64,000 bases of DNA, from the NCBI RefSeq assembly GCF_018991925.1, contig NW_024736071.1:16564328-16628327 (forward strand), read 5' to 3'. Shown in pieces: positions 55,230-64,000 of the stretch. A model generated the notes under the pieces. That model was given only the letters and a program-made list of their open reading frames with translations, did not search any database and was not told the origin of the DNA. Origin of the DNA: Homarus americanus. Taxonomy: Eukaryota > Arthropoda > Malacostraca > Decapoda > Nephropidae. Within the stretch, counting starts at the first letter, position 1. Every line of letters begins with the position of its first letter. The translations under genes were made by a program, and so were the position numbers.

Positions 55230-55696
55230 GAATAGAGAAGGAAATTAATTAAAATAGAAAAGAAAATATTATATTAATCTTCACCGCGAAGATGCCGAAA
55301 ACCATCTTTTTTAAAGTGGTCAGAATGTATGAGTATGGAAACACAGATGAAGGTAAAGCATTCCACAGTTTGGCTGTGTGAGGAAAGAAGGATGTACTAT
55401 AACTGGCTATTCTAGTGTAACCGACATCCACAGAAGAAATGGTGGGTACCGCGGGCAAGACATGTGTTACGAGCCCACGGTCTTGCCGGCGGTACACAGG
55501 ACGCCAAATCCACCGAACATTGCCCGTTAAAGTACCTGTAAGAGAGAGAGAGTGAAGCAACATTGCGGCCAAGAGAAAGGGAAGAAAGATTGTCAACTAA
55601 AGGAGGGGAGTTAATAAGACGAAATGCCTTTGATTCCACCCTATCTAACAGTTGGACAGAAGACCCACCCCAGATATGAGAGCAGGTCTCCAAGTC
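55230..55696 (-). mobile_element. Fragment of a second LINE family (RT C-terminal region)
   Basis: On the minus strand, two frames joined by a frameshift near 55500 read 'LETCSHIWGGSSVQLLDRVE', 'SKAFRLINSPPLVDNLSSLS', 'LGRNVASLSLSYRYFNGQCS', then 'TRIASYSTSFFPHTAKLWNA' and 'LPSSVFPYS'. This is the post-RT domain of a Jockey/CR1-group LINE different from family A. It is inactive. Confidence 0.75.
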
Positions 55697-55890
55697 AAGA
55701 GCCGGTGCATGTCCAGTATTTGCCAACAGTGCGTGACAGAGACGTGACCGATCGCCCGGGTGGCTAGCGAGCCAATCTTTTGGTCAAGAAGACAAATGAA
55801 AAGGAAAAGTAATCAGAGTAGTGACCGATCGCCCAAGCGGCTAACAAGCCGATCAGTGACGAAGAGGATAAAAGTAAAAAGTAAAAAGTG
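55697..55890 (+). mobile_element. LINE family A 3'-terminal fragment
   Basis: 'agccggtgcatgtccagtat' through both copies of the 'gtgaccgatcgccc' 3' UTR motif to an (AAAGT)n tail. Only the last 190 bases are present. Confidence 0.85.
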
Positions 55891-56507
55891 AAAGCAACTG
55901 CTCGGGTGTAAAGTAGCTACGGCATCGTTAAGGCATTCTCAGCTTTTGGGAGGCAGCTTAGGAAAGTAAAGAAAAATACTTTATAAAATACAACTTTTCT
56001 ATTATCTGTTATGCGTTTATTAAATATCATACTTTTATTCAATGAACCCCAGTAAAAACTAGCCCAATTTGGCGTGAAAACGGCCAATATACTTAAAACT
56101 AGCCCAACTTGGCAAGAAAACAAACAACCTGGCACTGGCAACACTGTTTTACGTGGTTACTTATTAACATCACTCGTTCTGCTAAACATACGGATTAGCT
56201 GCAGATCTTAGTGTAATCTTATTCAATATTGAAATTAACTACACCTACAAATACTCAACGAAATATTAACATAATTGACTTTTTATCATTTAAATTTTAT
56301 ACAAATATACTTCTATCAAAATTATAATAAATACAGACATATATATCTTTATTCTCCTCTGTGAAGCTAACACCGGTGTAAACGTTCTTCACCACATGTA
56401 AACAAACTGGTCGAGGATCTTGTTTGTTTTGTCAAATTTCAAGTTTTATTAAATATTGTGATAACTTTCTCTATTTATTAACTGGCATATTGACTTAAGC
56501 TTTCATC
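55891..56507. promoter_or_regulatory. RBM42 upstream region; possible shared promoter with ZCRB1
   Basis: About 600 bases between the last LINE piece and the RBM42 ATG are AT-rich and free of recognisable transposons. The ZCRB1 5' non-coding exon should lie on the opposite strand somewhere between 52650 and here. No TATA box or initiator was clear enough to call. The regulatory role is inference from the head-to-head layout. Confidence 0.3.
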
Positions 56508-56557
56508 ATGGCGACAAATAATGACAAAAGAAGACAACTTGATGATGAGATGAGCCG
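56508..56557 (+). CDS. RBM42: RBM42, first coding exon
   Basis: ATG at 56508; donor AGCCG|GTGAGT after 56557, phase 2. It encodes MATNNDKRRQLDDEMS plus part of Arg. Joined to the next exon it reads LDDEMSRFEAEISG, equivalent to the N-terminal 'EDEM-x-RFEAEI' helix I recall from RBM42. RBM42 is an RRM protein associated with the spliceosomal tri-snRNP and with hnRNP K stress granules in mammals. Start choice: the first ATG in frame, 50 bases before the splice. Confidence 0.85.
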
Positions 56558-56821
56558 GTGAGTGATGGAGATGACGTGGGAGGAACAAGGTAGTGGTGTG
56601 AGTGTAGGGGAACAAATGGACAACATATTAACAACCATAAAAATAAACATTATGAAAGGATCATCATATAGTATATAGCCAAAGTCTGCAACAAATGAAG
56701 CACCATATTCTAAAGTAGATACAGCAACCGTATGCGAAACGTCGATGTTTATTGGCATGGCAATATAGTGTGCATGCATGGTGGGCAGACTATACAATGA
56801 TAGTTACTGGGATGGCCATTC

Positions 56822-56850
56822 TGACTAACTTAACCTAACCTAACCTAACC
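56822..56850. repeat. Short (CCTAA)n telomere-like run
   Basis: 'cttaacctaacctaacctaa' is in RBM42 intron 1. The motif is the arthropod TTAGG telomere repeat complement, but only about four units. Similar runs are at 15006-15028 and 26398-26410. Confidence 0.7.
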
Positions 56851-57125
56851 AAACCATTTACTACACAATCCGTCAATATGGCTGCCATACCTATATCCAG
56901 TGTGATATTTGGCGTACGGCCGCCATACATGTATCCACTATGTAAATGATAAGGTTAATGTATAAAGTTTATTTTGCCTCTACTTGATGCTGTTCATCCA
57001 AGGTCTTCCTCTCATTCACAAAGTACAGACACAGGTTCTTCAAACACTCTTGTTGAAATTTGTTACAACTTAGGGAATGCATAATAGATATTTTAAAACT
57101 CTGCAAGGCAAACAAAAACAGTATA

Positions 57126-57446
57126 CAGCTGCTCCTCGACTTACAATGGGGTTAGGGACCCAAACCCAGGTCGTAAGTCGAATTGGTCATAATTCGAAAA
57201 TGCTTAAATAATACATAGAAAATCTAAAATGGGTGTCTCTTTTTCTTCTCAGCACCACAAAACTCTCACCTCTAAGCTTGCCAGCCATTTTAAAGGGAAT
57301 TACAAACGAAAATTTTGTCAGTACCCAGCGCAATCACTAACGTTGGGACTCGAAAATACGTAATTTGACAAAATTTTGGTACGACTGAGGCGGTCGTATG
57401 TCTGGGTGGTCGTAGGTCGAGTATGTCGTAAGTCGAGGAGTAGCTG
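57126..57446. mobile_element. 321-bp TIR element in RBM42 intron 1
   Basis: TA|CAGCTGCTCCTCGACTTAC at the left and GTAAGTCGAGGAGTAGCTG|TA at the right, one mismatch. Further 'gtcgtaagtcga' subrepeats are inside. No transposase. Confidence 0.9.
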
Positions 57447-57510
57447 TATTCCCAGTAGAGATTATAATTGTATTAAATTTTGACCTGGGGGGGGTGTTTG
57501 TTCGGCACCC

Positions 57511-57807
57511 AGTGTATGTTGTGGTGGAGAGGTATGAGGTAGTGTATGTTGTAGTGGAGACGTGTGAGGTATGAGGTAGTGTATGTTGTGGTGGAGATGT
57601 GTGAGGTATGAGGTAGTGTATGTTGTGGTGGAGACTTGTGAAGTATGTGGTAGTGTATGTTGTGGTGGAGAGGTATGAGGTAGTGTATGTTGTAGTGGAG
57701 ACGTGTGAGGTATGAGGTAGTGTATGTTGTGGTGGAGACATGTGAAGTATGTGGTAGTGTATGTTGTGGTGGAGACGTGTGAAGTATGTGGTAGTGTATG
57801 TTGTAGT
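57511..57807. repeat. Minisatellite, 37-bp unit with 30-bp variants
   Basis: About eight copies of 'agtgtatgttgtggtggaga' followed by 'cgtgtgaggtatgaggt'. Two copies lack seven bases ('gaggtatgaggt'), and the pattern of long and short units repeats, suggesting a multi-unit duplication. Confidence 0.9.
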
Positions 57808-57894
57808 AGACTGCATTTTGTCATGCTGTACTCCCATCACCACACTGGTACATAACTCTTGTAGTAATACAGTAATTATAATGTTGATTGATCG

Positions 57895-58212
57895 TCACAC
57901 AGGGTGAAACTATGGGCAAGTTTCTTCACCCCATTTGCCTCTGCCTACCCAGCAGTAATTGGAAACCTGGATGTTAATCAATTTGCAGATTGTGTTCCAG
58001 GATAATGGTCCGGGATAATGGTTAGCCAGTGCAGTTGGCGAATTGTCCGGTCTTCTTGGACTATTCCTTGACACTGGGTCATGCAGCTTATTAACTCAGT
58101 GTGTGGTTGTGTTGGCAACAGCTTCTCCACCTTAAGCAAATTCACGCCTAGGTGGTCCTTGGGCCTGCCATCCTCGCTACACGAGGGGCAACCAATATTA
58201 TTATTATATACA
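57895..58212 (+). mobile_element. SINE-like fragment
   Basis: 'ccccatttgcctctgcctac' 'ccagcagtaattggaaacct' is similar to the body of the SINE at 30751-31156 ('cacctagcagtaaagtaggt'). It ends in an (ATT)n tail near 58195-58206. The tRNA-like head is missing. Confidence 0.55.
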
Positions 58213-58505
58213 GGCCACATTTATTTGTTAAAAGTTTTATGTAAAGTGCCATAAATCATGTCTACAGCAATCAGATAATTTTTTCACCTGTATAAAGTGA
58301 GATAGAACTCTTCTGTTAACCCCAGCACCAACATCAATGTTAGCATCAGGGGGTGTATCAGCGTCTTCAGCCGGGGAGAAGTGTGGTTGGGTTATGTCCG
58401 AGGAAAGAAGAGAACTTTATAATTGATAACTCCTGTACTGTGTATGTGTTTGGTAGAGGAACTGTTATGTTGAGTTAATTCATTAGTGTTTTAATAACTC
58501 TACAG

Positions 58506-58611
58506 ATTTGAGGCAGAAATATCAGGTCCTCCTGGTACTGGTAGCGTCCCTCCTCTCCAGCCTCCACCACCACCTCCCAGGGCTGTCATAGGATCAAACA
58601 CCTTCACTCAG
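58506..58611 (+). CDS. RBM42: RBM42, coding exon 2
   Basis: Acceptor actctacag; donor CAG|GTATGG. Phase 2 in, phase 0 out. It encodes RFEAEISGPPGTGSVPPLQP, a poly-Pro run, and RAVIGSNTFTQ. 'PxVIxxNTxxQ|VQQ' across the next junction is the conserved RBM42 block (PVIRPIIATNTYQQVQQ in human, from memory). Confidence 0.87.
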
Positions 58612-59232
58612 GTATGGTCAGGCCTGCAGTCTTTGAATAGTATTTTCATTGTTGTCAAGACTCCCCCTATTGTCCACCTATGCAGTATGATCAAAGGATA
58701 CAACTCAAAGGTAGAAACTTGTATATTTATTGTTTACAGTGCACACTCTCATGTCAACATCTCTCACCTGTATGTTCTTCACTCCTGTTCTCTTCTTCTT
58801 CCTACAAATCCTTTTTTTTTTTAGTACAGGTAATTCTTCTTATACATCTCCCACTGTATGCCACATCTTTCATGCATTTAGATCAGTGTGGTACAATACC
58901 TATTAAATTTTTACCAAATGTCACAGTTATTTGTTATCAGCCAGACAATAACAGCTCTTGCAATTTTCTCTATACAAAACTCTTTATTTCTTATTGTGTA
59001 TTGATTTAACATCTGTGCTTCTGCAATCCTTCCTCAACAGTAACTCATGTGTAAATGTTCTTTCTATATCTCATCTGTCAGTAACAGCAGTGCAGTCATT
59101 GTCATGGCTGTGTACGATACTCACTTCTAAGCTAATTCTCACTTGTGGTAATTACCTCAACAAGTATAGTACAGTATCTCTTGTATAATGTACTGTACAG
59201 TATCTCTTGTATAATGTACTGTACATCTGTAG

Positions 59233-59695
59233 GTTCAGCAGCGACTGCAACAACAGCATCCTGAACCTCCAGGTACCGGCAGTCCCCCGGGACCTCATGG
59301 ACCTCCTAGTATTCCTGCTCTGTCTGGTGGTCCTCCAGGAGCTCCTGTTCCTTCCGGTCCATCTGTTACTTCAGGTCCTGCTGGCCCTCCAGGTCCTGCG
59401 GGGCCTCCAGGTCCACCAGGTGGTCCTACAGGTCCACCTGGTGTCAATGTTGAGGTCCAGGGAGAACATAAGAGGCCTCCAGTGTCTAGTGGTTCAAGTA
59501 CCAGCAATGGAGTTCCCCCTCTTCCTCCGCCTCCACCGCCGCCTGGTGGATATATTGGGCCCAGAATGCCATCAGAACGTGGACCAAATAGTAACCTGCC
59601 ACAACAGCAGCAGCAACAGCAGCAAACTAGACCACCACCACCACCTCCTCCTGGCTTCATCCCCCCACAGCTTGCTCGTCAACACATGCATCACA
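59233..59695 (+). CDS. RBM42: RBM42, coding exon 3 (Pro/Gly-rich, polyQ)
   Basis: Acceptor acatctgtag; donor CACA|GTGAGT. Phase 0 in, phase 1 out, 463 nt. It starts VQQRLQQQHPEPPGTG, then collagen-like GPPGPAGPPG segments, a QQQQQQQQ run, two poly-Pro runs and QLARQHMHH. The low-complexity body is poorly conserved in the family. The VQQRLQQQ start fixes the frame. The overlapping minus-strand Gly/Cys ORF is a shadow. Confidence 0.82.
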
Positions 59696-60565
59696 GTGAG
59701 TTGTGTGTTTCTATACATTTTATTTACATTTTAACATTAGAATTATAAGATACCCCATAATACCATCTTCATTTACTCTTTGTTTATAAAAAAAAACCAT
59801 TAAGCCCATGTACAGTACAATACTGTATTTAGCAAATTTCTATACAGTACACTCCATTCATGAGTGATTCCAGGGCAAATCATGAGCAAATACACAACTC
59901 TTTCTTGATTGTTTCTGGTTTAAATACAGTTGAAGCTCATTCTGTTGGAAAGAAAACGAATTTGGCCCAAAGGGGGGCATAACTCCCCAGAAAATTTAAA
60001 TGGTCATATATTTTTACTAATAAAATTAAGTTGTTTTGATTATAGTATATTATTTTTTTATACCCAGTCAACATACCTTTCATATGCTCTTTGAATCATT
60101 CTCTTAACTCAATTAGAGGCTGAGATATCACACCTTGATATTCGTAAACTTTTTGTAAACCTTTAAACAATCACTCTGAACTAATATTTCAGATCTTACA
60201 CTATTTGGTGCCCCCGCCCTTTGATGTTTATTTAATAAACTAATGGTCGTGGACGGTATGTTGCATTCTTCATTGTCTATATTTGTTATTCGGTGTTTGG
60301 CAAGACAATTCATTTAAGAGACTCCTTAAGGCTGTGACCTCCACTGGTGACTCTTGTGGTCTAGTCTAGGCTGTTAGAACCCATAAATTGCCTTGAAAAA
60401 GTCTCTCTCTACATCTATAGTTACCTAGAACCCTACATGACACTCTCCAAGGTTTAGGTATTATCAGCAAAGATAACTTCACCATGTGTCAGTCACAACA
60501 CACAAAGCTGGGTGAGCATCATCTCCATGCCAGCCTTATGAGTTGCCCAGGTCAAGTGTCTGGTA

Positions 60566-60690
60566 CAGTGAGACCTCTATATAACAGACTACTGTATATG
60601 GAGAGGAAAGCCCATTATATCGAGGATCCATTTGATGTGAAACCTCCATCAAACGGATTATATGGAGAGAGAAGTCTGTTATATGACTCA
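60566..60690. mobile_element. pogo-like MITE, CAGTGAAACCTC family, copy 3
   Basis: TA|CAGTGAGACCTCTATATAAC at the left; the right end is decayed after 'gaagtctgttatatgactca'. Internal 'tatcgaggatcc' is in inverse orientation to copies 1 and 2. Confidence 0.75.
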
Positions 60691-60785
60691 CATTTTCTCT
60701 GTTTGGATATTGTTAAGGTAATTATTTAGCGTAGTTGTTTTAGTATTGTTGTAAGTCATATTGGTGACACAGACCAATGTTTCAG

Positions 60786-61494
60786 ATATGATGTGTGATG
60801 GTCCTCAGATGGGGCCTATGATGGGTGGTGGTCCCCCTGGCTTTATGAGACCCCCCGGACCACCGAGACATCCTGGACCACCGGGACCCCCTGGATATGG
60901 ACCTCCTCATGGCCCTCCTCATAGGCCACCTGGTCATGGTCCTCCACATGGACCTCCTGGGCATGGTCATCCACATGGACCACCTGGCCATGGCCCTCCA
61001 CATGGACCCCCTGGGCATGGTCATCCACATGGACCACCTGGGCATGGCCCTCCACATGGACCACCAGGTCATGGCCCTCCACATGGACCACCAGGTCATG
61101 GCCCTCCACATGGACCACCTGGTCATGGCCCTCCACATGGACCACCTGGTCATGATCACCATGGACCTCCGGGCCATGGTCCACCTGGCCCTCCAAACCA
61201 TGGTCCCCCTGGGATGGGTCCACATGGTCCACCAGGTCAACATTCTCCACATCCGTCTCAAGGTCACGGTCCACCAGGGCCGGGCGGTCACGGTTATGGT
61301 CCACAGGGACCTAATCAGATGCCTCCTCATAATCAGGGCCCACCTCACATTGGTGGTCCTGGTCCCCTGAGAGGTGCCCACCCCCCTCCTCCTCCACCAC
61401 CAGGGATGCTACAGTCTCAACAGCACCACGGTCCCACACTGCCAGGTCCTCCCTTCATACCAGCAGTCATCTCTAAACCACCCACAGTCATTAG
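60786..61494 (+). CDS. RBM42: RBM42, coding exon 4 (GPPHGPPGH repeats)
   Basis: Acceptor aatgtttcag; donor ATTAG|GTAAGT. Phase 1 in, phase 2 out, 709 nt. Asn is created at the junction, then MMCDGPQMGPMMGGGPPGFM and about twelve GHGPPHGPPGH-type repeats (60890-61160). It continues with QHSPHPSQGHGPP and a final poly-Pro segment ending PFIPAVISKPPTVI. Similar 'PFIPxxI' sequence precedes the RRM in RBM42 relatives. The His/Pro/Gly repeat array looks lineage-specific. Confidence 0.82.
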
Positions 61495-63001
61495 GTAAGT
61501 AAACTTCACACAACTTTTATAACTATATTCTCCCCTCTGCTGTACTTACCTACCCAGGATTTTCAAGATATTTATATTTGAATCTCTTGATCTTTAACTA
61601 CTCTAAACTAATAAGACTACTGTACCTAGAGTCAACATCGTGCTGTTATTACACATCTTTGTAGAGGAGTGTGAGCTGTCCTTTGGCAGGAGTCACTTCA
61701 ACCTCTTCCATTCTCTTTTCTCTCTCAAATTTGAACCACTGAAAAGGTGTGATGATAATTCATAGTAAGTGGTGTACAGTATATGTGTTGTGTGAGGGAA
61801 AGTGTTGACACAAAATGTGTTGTGTGAGGGAAAATGTTGACACAAAACTGATCAGTTATCTACAATCTGATATTGCAACAATGAATTACCTCTTCACTAA
61901 CCAGGTACAGTTAATCCACTGCTCACCGTTGTCTCCTGCCTCAGAAGAAGAAATACCGCTTTCCTCATTATTGCCTTAAATCTTATATTTCTGTAGATAA
62001 CGTTGACAAAATCCCTAACCTAACCAAGCCTTACCTAGCTATGTCATTATTGTTCACATTGTCCACTCTGTATCTGTATTGTTCTGGTTAAACAGTAATC
62101 TTTTTCAATCAGTCAATAAAAAAAGCTAGTGCCTGAAAGCACACCATTAGATATACTCTGTAGTTTGTTCTCACTGCTGGAACTTGTTAATAAACACATC
62201 CATAATGAGTCCCCCTATTGTCACTAGATATATCACTCCTCTTCTTTAACACCCCTATTATTGTGTACTGTATAGAGGAAGCCCTTTGGGTAGGTGATCT
62301 CATCCAAACCTCATCCAATTCTTTACTGATTCAGTCAACAATGAAAAAAGTATAAACTCTACGAACTTGTATTCCTCCGCTGCTCCTCAAGTGACACAGT
62401 TATCAGAAATCTCCTTCATCAGACTTCAGCATTGTAAATTCATCCACTAAAATCTGGCCTATGCAAGTCCCCATATATGTGACCCAAAACACACAATGGC
62501 AAAGACTAGTTGGGTATGTAAATGTAAATGTATGTATTATATATATGTGAAAAAGATTTATTGTAATAATGATAAATGAAAGAATGTCCTGGTTAAGAAT
62601 GGAGTGAACATGCAGGTACATAGTAGCAGTGTGTATAATCAGAGAGCGTGTTGTTGAGCCGTATACTGAGTTAGAAGTGATATGGAGAGAGTGGTAACCT
62701 ACACACATATTGGGACCTGAGGAACACCACAGCAAAACACATTTGTTTCAGCAGTTAGTGAGACTGACAACAGGGTTTGTATTGATCGTGAGTCTAACTC
62801 CTGCTCCATGTAGGAAGAGGCTTAGTGTGTGCCTGTGTTATCAGCATTAAGCTATAAATATTTGCTGCTGATGTCGCTTCAGTTATCACCATGACTTATG
62901 CATATATGTGCTGTGTTACCATTCAGTGAGGGACCATAATTTAGAAATTTTCATTGTTATTATTAGTATTTACTATGTTAACAGAATTAATTTATTTTCA
63001 G
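61495..63001 (+). other. RBM42 intron 4, no recognised element
   Basis: A tandem duplication of 'tgtgttgtgtgagggaaa.tg' is at about 61783-61842. A scattered AT-rich run is at 62520-62540. No ORF or transposon end was identified. Confidence 0.6.
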
Positions 63002-63212
63002 TTCTGCTCCTAAACTCTACCCAACTCAATCTACTAAGAGTGAAAGTAAACAGTCTGAAACTCCACCTAGTGCAGTCACTGTGCAGGGCCCTAATGCACC
63101 CGGAGATGTAATGATTGAACCTAAGAAGAAGAAGATGAAGCCAGACTCTGTCAGTGCTGCGACACAACATGCTCTTAACCTGCTGACACAAGCTCAGGAA
63201 ATGGCAGAAAAG
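63002..63212 (+). CDS. RBM42: RBM42, coding exon 5 (basic motif before the RRM)
   Basis: Acceptor ttattttcag; donor GAAAAG|GTAGAG. Phase 2 in, phase 0 out, 211 nt. It encodes SSAPKLYPTQSTKSESKQSE, then MIEPKKKKMKPDSVSAATQH and ALNLLTQAQEMAEK. KKKKMKPD is a likely nuclear localisation signal. The RRM that defines the family is not in the remaining 788 bases, so the gene continues beyond the window. Confidence 0.82.
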
Positions 63213-63379
63213 GTAGAGTACCCAACACCAACTGTATCTTTAGTACTAGTGGTATGTCTTCATGTACAATAAGTATTCTTTTTATGATTCTTTAGCTTTA
63301 CAGTAATGAATAATTGTCACGGCTAAGAAGTTTGGTGCGGCCTTTATAAGTAGGTAATGCACTTCCACAAATAATGATA

Positions 63380-63594
63380 CAGTGAAACCTCTATATACTG
63401 TAATGGAGTTATCTCTCCATATAATTCATTAGGTGGGGTATTCAGATCTAATGAACCCTTGATATAATGGATTTTGATCTCATATATACAGTACTGTAGT
63501 TTGTTAGATGGGGTTTTACATCTAGCAGACCCTCGATATAACAAACTTTCCTGTCGATACACTGCATATAGTTCACTAAATAGAGGTTTCACTG
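63380..63594. mobile_element. pogo-like MITE, CAGTGAAACCTC family, copy 4 (longer, possibly duplicated)
   Basis: TA|CAGTGAAACCTCTATATACT … AAATAGAGGTTTCACTG|TA. It contains two versions of the internal 'ccctcgatata' block (one as cccttgatata), so it looks like a partial internal duplication of the 130-bp family unit. Remaining sequence to 64000 shows nothing recognisable. Confidence 0.85.
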
Positions 63595-64000
63595 TAATAA
63601 GTTAGTCACTGTACTACTGTGTCTGAGGTCCAATCCTTACCACACAATAAATTATTTACTTTAATTGAGATCCCGCCAGAATTATTACTGGGAATCAAGA
63701 CAGGTGAGGAAGATTAACATAACTTTAAAATTTACAAAGCTATTCCTATATTTCCTTGGTTCATAAAGGATTCATACAGTTTGCAGTGCAGTAAATGATT
63801 CACACACAGTCAATCCCAAACACACTACAACAAAAATAGTATACCTCATGTGAAACTTATTGGCTAATTAACTGTTTGTCCTCTTAGATAAGGACACAGA
63901 GAAGGTATTTAGTGAACAGATTCTTGCAGACCACTTGCTTCCTTCCCTTCAGTCATCAAATGGGGTTTCATATTAATAGTCTACCATAGAGTAATTGGTT

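Noticed and set aside
57337..57843. Minus-strand Thr/His/Tyr-rich ORF
   Set aside because: Translation of the 37-bp minisatellite and part of a TIR element.
59295..59660. Minus-strand Gly/Cys-rich ORF
   Set aside because: Antisense of the Pro-rich and polyQ-coding RBM42 exon 3.
60782..61381. Minus-strand Arg/Trp-rich and His/Val-rich ORFs opposite RBM42 exon 4
   Set aside because: Shadows of the GPPHGPPGH repeat; the plus frame has matching splice phases and family-like ends.

Overview
The window is a piece of an animal nuclear genome. Genes are split by GT-AG introns of one to eight kilobases, and most of the DNA is transposon remnants and microsatellites. Conserved proteins, very abundant (CT)n/(AC)n/(TA)n repeats, Penelope-like and CR1/Jockey-like LINE pieces, a tRNA-derived SINE whose body I recall from decapods, and short (CCTAA)n runs suggest an arthropod, most likely a decapod crustacean. 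The organism is inference; the gene identities rest on translated exon sequence with matching splice phases.

Layout. (1) 1-12.3 kb, + strand: the last three coding exons of a TMEM64-like membrane protein (1695-1859, 4164-4428, 10362-10606). They are followed by a long Thr/Pro-rich open frame with 42-bp and 21-bp tandem repeats that a second in-phase splice acceptor would fuse to the gene. A 5'-truncated LINE sits in the last intron. (2) 12.3-23 kb: gene-poor, with an ORF1-type retroelement split by a 739-bp solo LTR and the 3' end of another LINE. (3) 23-42.5 kb, + strand: a six-exon gene, not recognised by name, for a 228-residue secreted or signal-anchored Cys-rich protein with a PAN/apple-like segment. 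Its introns hold a 429-residue minus-strand ORF of unknown function, a Penelope-like fragment, three copies of the ORF1-type retroelement, a SINE with a 13-bp target duplication, and a pogo/Tigger-like transposon carrying an almost full LINE ORF2. (4) 42.5-48.6 kb: nested TIR elements, including a 150-bp-arm foldback. (5) 48.6-52.65 kb, - strand: complete coding exons of ZCRB1 (U11/U12 snRNP 31K). (6) 53.5-56 kb: LINE fragments, AT microsatellites and a 100-base assembly gap. (7) 56.5-63.2 kb, + strand: the first five coding exons of RBM42; its RRM lies beyond the window.

ZCRB1 and RBM42 are arranged head to head, and both are spliceosome-associated RNA-binding proteins in characterised species. 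No bacterial-type operon, CRISPR array or rRNA gene is present. The points most worth a second look are the possible alternative repeat-rich C-terminus of TMEM64, the uncharacterised secreted gene, the ORF1-only retroelement family that shares a 3' tail with the SINE, and the three-level nested foldback element.
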